Shown here one piece after another: positions 14,196 to 25,344 of a stretch of DNA of 64,000 nucleotides; within the stretch, counting starts at the first letter, position 1; each line of letters opens with the position of its first letter. The notes beneath the pieces are model-generated. The model did not search any database, was not told the origin of the DNA, and saw only the letters and a list, made by a program, of their open reading frames with translations. A program made the translations under genes and the position numbers. This stretch comes from Bisporella sp. PMI_857 (lineage: Eukaryota > Ascomycota > Leotiomycetes > Helotiales > Helotiaceae), in the NCBI GenBank assembly GCA_021307315.1, contig JAJSPD010000055.1, forward strand, positions 248,001 to 312,000, written 5' to 3'.

Positions 14196-15703
14196 GAGCT
14201 TGAATAGTAATGAAATTATGATTGGGAGCGGTGTGCTAGGCCACGCTGTAATGAAGAGTACTCTCCAATTCAAATTTTGGATAATTTTGCCCCTCTTTAA
14301 CTTTTTTATTCCGGCTGTCTCATGAAACTGTCAATTGCTAATTGTCTTGTTGCCGCGTAAGCTTGAATATGTCTGACTAGAGGATGCTTGGCAGTACAGA
14401 TCCTGAAATCTGGGTATATAGCTCATGCTCATTGTTTAGTTTCTACTATCCATACCAGGGTCTTCGATATTACCAATGCTCTACTATTGATCGTGACAGT
14501 TTATTTGCGCTTTGAACCTGCGAGTTTTATTAGTGAAGATTACAGGTAGGATCACTAAGATTCAGTTGTCGACGTTGGGCGGAAAAAAGAGTTCGAATCA
14601 TAGCCACTGCGGAATGTTTGCGAAATCTCTTTCTAAGTTTGGGTTAGTACAACATAGACACTCATTCATTCATTGTTGTAAGAAGGTTGACAGAACATCC
14701 CATGGATCAAGTGTGCACGTGATTTAAGATGCCCTAAACTGTCGAGCTGACATCATGTGCTTTCATCTGGCTCGCTCAAACGCTTGAAACAAGTCTCTCT
14801 CAGAATAGATAAGGTTCAAAACACCAACAATATTCAAAGTGAAAAATTCGGCATATAGCATCTTTGTCAACCCGAATCTCAAACCCCCGAAGAAGTTTCT
14901 CAAGCGCCTAGGCAGGTCGGGTACTGCATCACTAACCATAAGCGCTTGCAACGCTTCGGCATTTGGACACCAGTGTAACTCTGCATCCCAGATCCGCGTC
15001 AATACGACCTACACTTTCTTCCCTGTATTCAATCTTCCCACATTGAAAAGGCCGAAGAAGACATGCGTTCTGCGGTAAAGTGGCTCAAGTGATACTCCAT
15101 TGATCCATATATTTGGCGTAAATATCTAGCGCAAGCGCAGCGCACGCCTCGGATAAACTTGATGCATTTTCATCGTTGTAATCGTGAAAATAGCCTTTAC
15201 AGGATGCGGATGAATATCTCTCGCTTCCAAATCACCGGGTCAATCTGAAGAAGCGCTTGCAAAGTCTCGCTCTGGTTGAACAAGGCTGCCGCCGGCTTGT
15301 TGGCGGCCCCTTTGGACACTTTATTTCGGCCCTGGCTCGATTTAGGAGTGCTTGGCTGTTGGTTTTCTACACAGGTGTATATAGCAAGTCAAATGTCATG
15401 GACTGGATGTGGTGTATAAGATAAATGAGTGCTGGAATCACTCGACATATTCTGGAAATATCAAGATTCGCAAGTTCATCATTTTCCTATTATTGTGCAT
15501 ACGAAAATCCACATTTATTATATTTTCCTATATAGTTCCAGGATTTAATTGTCATTACGATATCCAACCCGTTGTAAATATGGGATCAAAGGTAGGAGAG
15601 AAGATAAGGATGACACAGATCAAAATGCTGACTTTCACAGACTTTACTACCCACCTCAAACGTAGTTTCCCCAGAGCCTCGGGGAAGGAAATATAATATT
15701 TAT
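14196..15703. other. Intergenic with degenerate coding-like sequence
   Basis: No intact gene. On the minus strand, 15340 down to 14763 reads as protein-like segments (for example AALFNQSETLQALLQIDP and ALDIYAKYMDQWSIT) broken by frame changes and stops. This suggests an old pseudogene that I cannot assign. An open frame of 79 codons (15002-14763) is its longest piece. Confidence 0.4.
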
Positions 15704-16495
15704 GTGGCTACGATAATTTCCCTCTTCATGCTCTACTCCATTTTCGGATGTGCATACTCTTATCTCCACCCCTCAGCCTCAACACTCAGTCCATCCTCTC
15801 CCTCCACCAGCACAGCATTACTGCCTCTTATCCCACCACACCAATCTCCGTCCTCACACCATCCGGCTCCCGCCATAACAGCCCATCCGTCCCCCATATC
15901 AACCTTAAAGAACGTCGCCGTGATCATCGACAGCAGCCCTCTTTCGGCGATCGCACCCCTTCTCCTCCACTTCTCCACCATTCTTGGCTCTACCTGGCAA
16001 ATAATCATCTATACCTCTTCTCCTTCCGCCTTCCCCCCCTCACCAACTTTTCAAAACGCCGTTGCCGCAGACCTCATCTCGATCCGGGAAGCGCCTCCCG
16101 AGATGGGTTTGACACCGGCCGAAATCGATGACTTCTTGATGCGACCCTGGGTCTGGGAACAACTTGCTCCCGCCGAACACGTGCTGCTTTTCAACAATAA
16201 CAGCATCATATGCCCGGTCTCAAGGACGCAGATCGCGAATATGCTGCGCTATGACCTCGTTGAGTTTCGGGGTGACGTGCCTGGCGCGGCGTTCGATGGA
16301 GGGATGAGCTTGAGGAATCGGGACATGATGTTGGACATCGCGGTGAACTCAAATTGGGGATTTGAAAACGACCATCACAAGAATGCTGCTAAATGGGTTG
16401 AGTATAAAATGAAGGAGCGTGGGGCACGATTACCTGGCACGGAGGTTTCGATGGACTTGTTGCAAGAGGAAAGAACGAATCGTATTGTGGCTTAG
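15704..16495 (+). CDS. DUF5672-domain membrane-anchored protein
   Basis: The 263-aa frame starts with a hydrophobic helix (about residues 4-20) that can act as a signal anchor. A Ser/Pro/His-rich linker (about 22-66) follows, then a DUF5672 domain. Family marks are RPWVWEQLAPAEHVLLFNNN and the glycine/Arg block DGGMSLRNRDMMLDI. DUF5672 proteins resemble glycosyltransferases, but no activity is proven from this sequence. The usual FEDQWF block is replaced by FENDHHKNAAKWVEYKM. The protein stops soon after LPGTEVSMD, where relatives normally run on for tens of residues through a conserved ETLYYE-type segment. It therefore looks C-terminally truncated, or a 3' intron has been missed. Neighbours give no functional hint. 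Confidence 0.72.
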   Translation: MATIISLFMLYSIFGCAYSYLHPSASTLSPSSPSTSTALLPLIPPHQSPSSHHPAPAITAHPSPISTLKNVAVIIDSSPLSAIAPLLLHFSTILGSTWQIIIYTSSPSAFPPSPTFQNAVAADLISIREAPPEMGLTPAEIDDFLMRPWVWEQLAPAEHVLLFNNNSIICPVSRTQIANMLRYDLVEFRGDVPGAAFDGGMSLRNRDMMLDIAVNSNWGFENDHHKNAAKWVEYKMKERGARLPGTEVSMDLLQEERTNRIVA

Positions 16496-16716
16496 CTAGG
16501 ACGATAGCGGCAAATGGCATGCTAATGCGAAAAATATCAGGCAATTGGCAGTATCAGCGATAGAGTGGTCTCTTTGAATTGACGTGATCTGAAAACAGGC
16601 TCTGGAAAGGGATGACCCCTCAACTCCTAGATGCATCATGTATGTACATTCAACGCATGCACGACTGGTACGGCCAAAGTTCTAGGTGCTCCTTGGGCAC
16701 CTCTACGCTTATCGCC

Positions 16717-17361
16717 TCATGATTTCTTACTGACAGCCTGCTGCTGTGCTAAGTATTCATCGATCTTTCTCTTGGTCTCCTCGCTCACCATACAGAATCG
16801 CGTGCTGCCGCTCATATCACTCTCTCCCTCTTCCACAGGTGGCGGCTCGCTCAGACCAGCGATTTCCTGGATTTTTTGGGGCGTGTCGAGAAGTCCGCCA
16901 AGACGAACGAGCACGATGCGTGCGCCGTCAGAGGTGGTGATTGTTGCAGAGAGTTTATTAAGAGTGTTTCCTATCAAGGGCACTGTTAACTTCATTCTAC
17001 GCAAACTGATATATACATATATACCAGCACTTGTGTATGGAAGAGGAAATAATGCGCCTATAGCGATAAGTTTGAGAAGCAGGGACTTACCAAGCTGCTG
17101 CTCATGCTCATAAGTCTCGCGATCGTGACCCATCGCTTCTCGTTCTTCTCTGACTAGATCCCAATGGTCATCACTGACCCTCTCCCTCGTTACATCTTGC
17201 CTTTGCTGCAAGATAAGGCTTGAGGCTTCAGCACGCGAATAATTGAAGAGGCTGACCCATCGGGTTATCTGCTTATCGGTCGGACGGGTAAATGCGTCCA
17301 CGGCGTCCGGCGCGCTTACTGCCTTTGCCATGCGTTCGACCTCGGCCCAAGATTCGTCCAT
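16717..17361 (-). CDS. Small conserved-looking soluble protein, function unknown
   Basis: I do not recognise this protein. Exons 17361-17091 and 16970-16717 flank a 120-nt stretch with a GTAAGT donor and TAG acceptor. Because 120 is divisible by three and has no stop, the frame is open with or without splicing (174 or 214 aa). Splicing is preferred: it joins EQQLG to NTLNK and removes a hydrophobic run (LIAIGALFPLPYTSAGIYVYI) unlike the rest. The product is acidic and helical at the N-terminus (MDESWAEVERMAKAV), with a beta-rich middle (ATITTSDGARIVLVRLGGLL), a Pro/Glu linker and a Lys-rich end. No signal peptide or enzyme motif is visible. Confidence 0.7.
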   Translation of the reverse strand: MDESWAEVERMAKAVSAPDAVDAFTRPTDKQITRWVSLFNYSRAEASSLILQQRQDVTRERVSDDHWDLVREEREAMGHDRETYEHEQQLGKSLLLKLIAIGALFPLPYTSAGIYVYISLRRMKLTVPLIGNTLNKLSATITTSDGARIVLVRLGGLLDTPQKIQEIAGLSEPPPVEEGESDMSGSTRFCMVSEETKRKIDEYLAQQQAVSKKS

Positions 17362-18082
17362 GGTTGAGATGCTTGTCTGTGATGGGTTTGGATTTGGCTA
17401 TAGTTATGCCTGTGAAGTCTGGGCTGTGCTTAGTGTTTTGATCAAGTAGCCGATCGCGGGTGGGATGGTGCAAGAAAGTTGAGCGATGTGCATTTAATTG
17501 AGGTGCTTGACATTTACATTGTTGTGAACTTGGTTGTAGACATTGTGATATTGTTGGGATATGATGTGGCACTAAATTATGTTATGAGTCAACGCCATCA
17601 AACTTACGTAGTTCGTAGTGCTGACTAATTCGAAACTTTGATTTTGATCCCAGATACGGATGGAATGGCAAGATTTTGAACTCTATGAGCGAAAAGGCTC
17701 CTTCCCTATCCCACGAGAGAAAGTGCTGTCCCTGACGTGATTAGCAAGAAGACGCGGTTCTCCTTTTTCGTTTTACGATTGGCTTGAGGGTTAATTGTGA
17801 GCCTTAAAAGGTGATAAGTTATTTGTGGTGTATATATCTGATAAATCCTTTTGGTTTGAGAGGGAATTTGTTCTCCTGGGACCATGATGTGGCTGGTGCC
17901 ACGCCTTCTCCCAAGATTGTTGTATGAAGGAGCATCGCAATCCGGGTCTACCAATAGCGCCTTGTGAAGCCTACCTCTGAATACATAGCTCTGCGCTGAT
18001 TTGGATGAAGGCTACCATTTCCGCAGTCTTTAGCGACTTCTGCGAACAAATATGCGTAGTGGTCCCCCACTCAACGAAGAGA
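17362..18082. other. Intergenic, no supported gene
   Basis: Promoter side of the small protein gene (minus) and 3' flank of the Zn2Cys6 gene (minus). Short open frames only, none recognisable. Confidence 0.5.
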
Positions 18083-19569
18083 TCAGCAATTCTGGCAAGT
18101 CTCATTGAGTCTCCGATAATGAATTGCTTCATGTTCTACCTCTGGAGATGACGCAACACCAGGTGAAGGTATCTTATCCCCATCGCCGGTGAGGAGGTAG
18201 GCTATCTCATAAGGATCACTCATGAACCTGGCCCGCCGGGGTACTTCCATGAATATATGCCATTGTGGCCCTACAAGCCTCTCAATCCGAGCGATTTCCT
18301 TGTCAGGAATGCCTTCAGTCCACCATAGATTTTTAATCAGCTTCAAGAACGTCAAATAGTAAGTCAAAATGACCAGTGCTCGAGGCCGCTTCTGCTTTGC
18401 AAGATCCCCAAATTCAGCCTTGATGTACGATGGCCAGGCAATGATTCTTATCGACAAGTTAGTGCCTACACCATCTTGTGCTAGCGCAGCATACAGATCT
18501 GCAACAGCGTCTAGTGTACTGCAGTAACTTTCTATATGATCATAGTCAGCATCCATCGGAGAGATGGAACGGATCATGTTCATAAGAACTGTTGGAATTG
18601 CTGGCATGGTTTTGAGCTCGGTAATATATCGCCGGAAAATTGGAGCGACACTTGACTTCATCACTGCAGGGAATGATCGTATTAACATTACTGTAGTGAG
18701 CCCACGATACAACATGACCCAGTTGACGATTGTGAGCTCTTCGTCATCTGCAACGTAATCGTGGGATAATAGGGGTACCAGCAAGATAGCCATCAGAAGG
18801 GCTGCTTCATACTGATCTGATTTAGGGTCGATCAACGGAAGGGCCTCGCGAAATCCACTGATCGCCTTTTGCCGATAAATTGCTGTCTGTTTCCGTGCTT
18901 CTGATGAATCGGCTGTCGTAAGTTGCAATTGAAGCGATGCAATCCCTAGGATGGCATTTAGAAGATACGGATTGGCGAATGCAAGGCTGGGCAGCCTTTT
19001 CCCGAGCACAATGTCCATGCCTGGCTGTCCACAGCCTATGGTTTTGTACGTATAAGTCGACCACTACAAGTGCCAAGTCAGTTTGGGCTCTAGCGGGGCA
19101 TTACGGGACAGACACAAGCCATATACCATGACCTGCAGCTGAATTTTGAATTGGAATTACTTACATGATGCATAGCACGTATGTCAGCCAGCGTGGACAA
19201 GGGTTGTGGGGATGGCATAACTTGGCATAGGGAGAGATCATCGACAGATTTCATGACATCCTCAACATCTCCATCGCTATCGCTCAGAGTCGAACTGTCT
19301 TGGATTTTGGGTGACGAGATTACGGATTCTGGCGAGGCAGAGCTACTGGAACGAGACGAAGGCGGGGACACATAGCGACAACCTATCCTTCTTGTGGTGC
19401 AAAAGGAACATGCTGGCCGCACCTCATCACACTGATAAGCGGGTTAGCGAATGCGAAACATCAAACGAAAGCGAAGAACCACGCTTGCCTTGATCTTGCG
19501 CGTTTTACAAGTTAAACAGCCAGCTCTAGACTTCTTATGCGGGCGCTTAGTGACGAATTTGGTAGACAT
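18083..19569 (-). CDS. Zn2Cys6 transcription factor with fungal_trans_2-type C-terminus
   Basis: Three exons, 19569-19489, 19431-19165 and 19063-18083, give 442 aa. Residues 18-45 form a Zn2Cys6 binuclear cluster (Cys 18, 21, 28, 35, 38, 45) in AGCLTCKTRKIKCDEVRPAC. A Ser-rich low-complexity linker follows, then an all-helical region (YLLNAILGIASLQLQ) of the fungal-specific type that follows the cluster in fungal_trans_2 regulators. The first intron (19488-19432, 57 nt) begins with GCAAGC, so it is a GC-AG intron. It is placed with confidence because only this join restores the fourth Cys of the cluster. The second intron is 101 nt. The in-frame ATG at 19704 would add 45 residues, but the short start fits the family. 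The gene is divergent from ORC5, 648 bp away. Target genes are unknown. Confidence 0.9.
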
Positions 19570-20217
19570 GGTATGTATATAAGACAGCTCTTGCTGCAGG
19601 CTTTCTTCCCTATGGGTTTGAGGTGGTGCAGTACGACTTGTGGATGCCGATGTTGCAGTGAATCGTGAATGGTATTTGGCAATTAAGATTCGAATAGGCT
19701 GCAAGCTACGCTGTCTTCACCTGGTACTGAGCTCCAAGAAGACACGAGCTAATCAGCGAACACAAATGCGTGGAGAAAAGCAAGAATGTGCAGCTGGTTG
19801 TGGTGTGGAAATACACTGCACGTGACGGGCTGAGTTCAAAAAGACGTGGAGAAGTGTAAATTCAACGGAACTGGAATTTCAAGATCTAACTGGCGAGCTT
19901 TGTATATGCATCATATCTGGGATTTTCTAGTAGACTGATTACATTGGAACACGTTTCTAGGTAGCGATTGTTGAGGCGTCCCTTTTTGGCTGGTTGACAT
20001 AATCTAACCAGCATCGGTTGCTGACATGGGTCTTGGCATAAGCCCTAAGACTAAGCGCGATAAGCGCGCGAGTCTTGATTCGCGTCTTCCTGCCGTTCTG
20101 GTACCTGCGACGCGACCGAGCAGTGTAGTGGTTGGAGAGATATATAGATAGCTTCATCTCACTTCACTGTGTCCCTGTTATACTCCGACTCTAGAGGCAG
20201 CTCCCAAAGCCGAGGAA
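19570..20217. promoter_or_regulatory. Divergent promoter between Zn2Cys6 gene and ORC5
   Basis: 648 bp without a supported gene, shared upstream of two divergent genes. A GCGCGA/TCGCGT-rich patch at 20058-20115 lies near the ORC5 start. Cell-cycle MCB elements have an ACGCGT core, which is not exactly matched, so none is called. Confidence 0.4.
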
Positions 20218-21859
20218 ATGGTTCTAGCGAATGCAGTTGGAGACTTACACATCTCTAATGAAACGTCACCAAACTTCTCTGCCCTTAGCCTGCCACGGGA
20301 GGTTTTGATCAACCAAATATCTCTCCTCTTTCCCTGCCGCGACGCCCAAATCAGCTCCTTGCTGACCCTCCTATCTGTGAGTCGAAGGCTTCAGCACGGA
20401 ACCATGCTTCGGCAACCCAACGATGTTCTCCATTCGCTCACTGACGGTTCAGCCTTAGGTTCCTGGAATCGCTTGCAAAGCCTTCGTTCTATATGGCCTT
20501 GAGGCAACAGGCAAGAGCGCTATCACTGCAGCTGTTCTTGAGGCGCTCGCTGGAGAGGCCAACGTTGGGGCACACCGTGCAGTCAATCTCGACAGTAACT
20601 ACTTCAGCTTGCGCTATGCCGTCATCAAGAGCGCCGAATGTATCACTGGTAGGCACCTCTTGGAAAAGATAGTTGCAGCAGTTGCAGATGCTATTGGGCA
20701 TCCTGAAAGTGGCAGGTGTGAAAACTTTGCCCAACTTGCAGCTGAACTTGAACGTTTAATGAAGCTTTGGAGGTCGCCGGGCTCTCACAATAAAAAATTT
20801 GTGCTGGTATTTGATGGTATAGATCGTCAGAGAGAAGCCCCTCATACGTTATTAGCAGGACTTACTAGATTGGGAGAGGTGGTAGGTCAATACCTTTGAC
20901 GATACGATACATTCTGACATTTATAGATACCAGGCGTTACGTCCATATTCATTATCAATAGTCCAGGATTTGGTTTTCTGCATGCCCAAGGAGTCCCTCA
21001 TATACACTTTCCAAATTACAATAAAGCCGAACTACAACAAATACTTACCCATATACGACCGACTCCACAGCTTCCCGGCGGATATCAGGAAACAAAGGAT
21101 GTGTGGCACCGATTCTGCGGAGCAACATGGGACACCTTAAGCAAGCACTCCTACTCAGATTTGGTATCTATGAGGACAGTCTGTCTTCGGCTCTGGCCTA
21201 GATTTGTTCGTCCAATTTTAGATGGAACACACTCCGCAAAAGAGTTCAGTAAAGTCATGGTTGTTAGCAAGTACATATTCCAGGACGACAGCGTACTTGT
21301 CCCAAGCATCTTATCGGAGCCTAAATCCTCCAGCTCACTTGTCTCGCAATACAAGCCGTTAGGTATTGCATCGCAGCTGCCCTATTATTCTCGTCTTCTG
21401 CTAGTCTCGGCATATTTAGCATCGTATAATAGGTCAGCAACTGACCAATCATATTTTATGAAGGCGGCAGCAGCCAAACGTCGGAAGAAAGGTGGTGGTA
21501 CGGCCAAGACGCGGATAGGAGTGGAGAAGCATCGCAAGATTCAACGGAAACTACTCGGCCCGCAAGCATTCGTGCTAGAACGAATGCTTGCAATTTTCCT
21601 TGCTATTATGGAAGATGCCGATGGGCGAGGTAGGTATAAGAAGGGAAGGGGCGCCGATAGAGACACCGCTGGGTCTGCAGATATTCAGATGGCTTTAGCG
21701 ACCCTCATGAGCTTGCGACTCATTGTCAAATTAGGGGCTGCCAATTCTGGTGACACGTTAGATGGAGGGAGTAGATACCGAGTGGCCGTTGATTGGGAAG
21801 TCGTGAGAAGCGTGGCCAGAAGTGCAGGAGTTGAGCCAGAAGACTATTTGGCTGAATGA
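20218..21859 (+). CDS. ORC5: Origin recognition complex subunit 5
   Basis: Subunit of the six-protein complex that marks replication origins in the nucleus. Exons 20218-20376, 20459-20881 and 20927-21859 join to 504 aa, over introns of 82 and 45 nt. The AAA+ domain has a Walker A variant GLEATGKS (about residues 66-73) and a Walker B strand KFVLVFDGID (Asp near 172). Orc5 typically binds ATP and has such a variant P-loop. The C-terminal winged-helix part has the family block LPYYSRLLLVSAYLASYN, then YFMKAAAAKRRKKGGG and LLGPQAFVLERMLAIFLAI. The Lys/Arg stretch in between is usual for fungal Orc5. The acceptor at 20458 is chosen because an earlier AG would bring in a stop. No oddities. Confidence 0.95.
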
Positions 21860-23337
21860 GATACGGCTGTTCCCTACATATATATCATATCTTGCCAATA
21901 GAAGGCAGTTCTTCCAAGTTCTGTGCCTAAGAGGTGGTAATGGATGGGAGGAGTCCAGCTTCCTGGACGAGCAGCTTCGACCCGATATGGTCACTTTTGA
22001 ACCTTCATACATGTTCATAGACAAAGCTTGGACCGAAAGAGTGATTATCGCATCACTATATCTGACCTTTCTTTAATAAATTCTGTCTACACAGCCGCTT
22101 AATTAGTGTTAAGGGCTCCTGTGATCGATTGCTGCGTTATTCGTCTGTATTTTGGCGGATCAATGGTCGGAAATTATAGCTGCCAAATTCCTTTACTGCA
22201 ATCTCAATATCCCTTCATTCATTTATCCCTTGGCTTAGTTGCTAGCACCTGGGGTTGGGGGAGCAGGGGATTAAGAGTCTTCAACAGGAAAGCAGCAAGC
22301 AAGAGGATGCAGATACTTCTCAGCAGTGTTCAGCGTCCTTGTCCTTAGCTTAAGTTTTTAAACGCAGCTTGGAAAGTGGGTTTTGTCAAGTGAATATTAA
22401 CACTAGTAAGGAGCTCTGTTGGCTTATTTCTGCTGATCCGATGTCGGTGATAGCTTTCGGGACAAAAGTTGAGATTCAAATTTATTCCATTATTCTAGCA
22501 GGGATTGGGTGTGACGATGAGCTGTCGTAAGTGTATGCCCACAATATTTAGTTAACACTTCCGATTAGGGTCCCTGGTTACTTTGAAGTTTCCGACTGTT
22601 GCAGGCATTACCAGAGGGCTGCTTCCGATTAATTCTGCTGTAGTGGGATAGCACTTCAGCGAGATTATGGTTCGTCTTTCTTTAATGTGAATTTAAACGC
22701 TCCTAGATTTGGTCGGGAGAGTCGACACAAAGTACACCTTAGTAGGGTGTCAGTCTCCGTTCTTGGAATATATTTTTGCAATGATATGTATTCATTCATA
22801 GAGTTATTATATTGAAGGGCCGCTTCGTGACCGGCGAGTCACGGCAACACACTCCCGCTACCAAGTGTGCGGTCTAATTAAGCTTTTCAATTATCACGAA
22901 ACCAGACTAAACGACACCTATTGCGTTACTAACGGCGAAAACTAATCCAGTTCTTGGACTTTTCTCCGTGAGTGTGGCCAGTCATATTTAAGAAGTATAA
23001 CTACCTTTTCACTACTTCCTCAGATCATCGACTGTTTGAGTGCTGTCTGTCTTGCCGTCGGACTTATCTCCATTAAACCATGCAAAATAATAATCCAAGT
23101 GGGTATCCCAGAATTCGTGATTACATGGGTCCTACTCGCCATATTACAACATCATTATCGCAAGAATTTTATCTATTTAAGTGAAAAACTCCCAAATGAC
23201 AGTTCATTACTGCCTCTCATTCTCTACTCAAGGCTTGTGATTCCCAGGGTTGCGCCGTCAAATTTGTTACCTCTTGAATTCTCACGTGATATCTTTCTAT
23301 AGCTTGCTGCTGTACTTCCCTATAGATACAGGTGGCC
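21860..23337. other. Intergenic, no supported gene; two adjacent short hairpins
   Basis: Short open frames only. Two neighbouring inverted repeats can fold: CGTGAC/GTCACG (22826-22843, 6-bp stem) and CACACT/AGTGTG (22848-22869, 6-bp stem). I cannot match them to a known RNA. The final 150 bp before 23338 are pyrimidine-rich and carry CACGTG near 23283, likely the promoter of the UNC93-like gene. Confidence 0.4.
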
Positions 23338-24866
23338 ATGGCTTCTACTACCTCCAAACCCGAGATCAGCACGGAAGCACCATCCGATTCCGAAGCTCAC
23401 CCCATCACCCGGGAATATGTCAAACGTAAGAAAATATCTTCCTCGCTTCGGCTTCCCATTTGACTTAGGCATGTCGAATTTCAGTGCTGACTAGAAACTC
23501 CGTAGCGAAATGGTATCGCTCAACATTTTACAATGCCTTGATTCTGGGTATTTGTAACTTTTTGGCACCTGGGATCTGGGGAGCTATGAACTCACTTGGT
23601 GCCGGTGGAGCTGCAAAACCCTACCTTGTCAATGGCGCCAATGCACTTACTTTTTGCCTGATGGTCGTATCCTGTTTTTTCTCCCCAATTTTGGTTAAGG
23701 CGGTGGGGATCAAAGGGGCGCTCATCTTTGGCACCATGGGATACGCGCCATATGCCGCGGGTTTGTATACTAACAACCGCTTCGGCACAGAATGGTTCGT
23801 ACTCTTCGGCGCGGCACTCTGTGGGATCAGTGCTGGGGTTTTCTGGATGGCTGAGGCGGCGATTGCTCTGGCTTACCCCGAGCCACACAATCAAGGACGA
23901 TTTCTCGGCTTTTGGCTCTCGTTTCGGGTCGGTGGCCAAGTATTGGGCGGCGCCATAAACCTCGGCCTTAATGCCACAAATAACAAGGCTGGCAAGGTAT
24001 CCTACAGTGTCTATCTTGTTTTCATTGCTCTTCAGGCCCTGGGCCCCTTTGCCGGGCTACTGCTCAACCGACCGCACAAAGTCCAACGCACAGATGGCAT
24101 CCCTGTCAAGCTCGCCATCACACAATCAAGTCTGCAAGAGATGAAGGCGGTCACAAAGCTGTTCTTCTCTCGCAATTTCCTGCTCATCGTTCCGCTCATT
24201 GCGCAAGGCGTTTACTCTGAAGCTGTAATGTTCACCTTTCAGTCCCTCTGGTTCTCCGTGCGTGCCAGAGCACTCGGCTCCTTTCTCTCAGGCATAGTTG
24301 CTATCATCTCCGGCAATATCCTTGGTGCTTTCTTGGACTATAAAAAGCTCTCTATCAAAACCCGAGCAAGAGGTGCATTCTTCACAATTCTTGGGTTGCA
24401 AGGTGTTTGGTGGATCTGGGCTACAATCCTAGTCACGGACTTCAGAAGCAGCAGACCGACGTATGATTGGGTTGACCCTGGCTTTGGGAAAGGGTTTGCA
24501 TTGTTCTTGTTCTGGGTTGCTGGCTTCCAGTTGAATTATATGTATCTTTATTTTGTTGTTGGTGAGTTAGCGAGAACGGATGCAGAGGTCGTAAGGATTG
24601 CAGGGTTGTTGAGAGGAACGGAGAGTGCTGTGCAGGCTGTCAGTTATGGGTTAAATAGCGTAAACATCTTTGCAGATGTCGGTGGGGTTTATCTTAACTT
24701 CGGATTGTGGGGACTGGCGCTGCTTCCTGGATGGCTGGTTGTGAAAGAAATTGGTGTCAGCTTGGGTGATCGGAAGTTGGAGCGGGAAGGTATCGCTTCT
24801 ACACAGGGGCAACGAGTTGTGGAGCAGTCGACGGGTACGAAAGTTGAAGATTCGGGTGGCCATTAA
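23338..24866 (+). CDS. UNC93-like MFS membrane protein
   Basis: Exons 23338-23425 and 23485-24866 (59-nt intron) give 489 aa. A polar N-terminus of about 40 residues is followed by some 11-12 hydrophobic helices. UNC93/DUF895 marks are NALILGICNFLAPGIWGAMNSLGAGG in pieces: the first helix with NFLAPG, then YAPYAAGLY and AGVFWMAEAAIALAYPE. GRFLGFW leads into the sixth helix. The second half has YLYFVVGELARTD and RIAGLLRGTESAVQAVSYG. Fungal members are integral membrane proteins related to the major facilitator superfamily, and their substrates are largely unknown. The C-terminal tail is hydrophilic. The gene is intact and stands alone; no neighbour suggests a substrate. Confidence 0.9.
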
Positions 24867-25344
24867 GTGGTTCAGGGGCGTTATATTTCGAGAAGCATAT
24901 CAAATCTATAATTTACTGTATGTTTTATTCCGTCATGATTCATCTCCTTGCTATCTTGCCCAAAGTCCACTTGATTCGCTTCTCATTTCGGAAATATAGC
25001 TTTGTGGTTGTTACAGCTACCATCCCGATTTCATCCAGCTCAGATAGCAGTTCCTTAAGGCGGAGTAAACCGACTGTCGCTGTCTAAATCAAAGCAGCAT
25101 CAGAGTCGTACAGTTCTCGGCGCACCCAATACGCAATAAGTCATGGTCCTAGCTTGGATGGCTTTAGTAGTCTTGGCGGAAGCGATTTGATCACCTGATT
25201 TCTTCTTCGACATGTTACGCCCTGTCATGAGACGATAGGCCATTGTAATGAAGCTGGTAAGGCAAGACGTAGATTTGACAAGGACCCTTCCAAGTCTATT
25301 CGCTATTGTCTTATTGCTTCTTTTTGCTTCCTACAATACTTAAA
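24867..25344. other. Intergenic, no supported gene
   Basis: 3' flank of the UNC93-like gene and promoter side of the acetyltransferase. A pyrimidine-rich TTGCTTCTTTTTGCTTCC run lies directly before the start at 25345. Nothing else stands out. Confidence 0.5.

Noticed and set aside
22820..22880. tRNA gene
   Set aside because: The two stems do not form a cloverleaf, there is no T-loop GTTCRA box and no acceptor stem.
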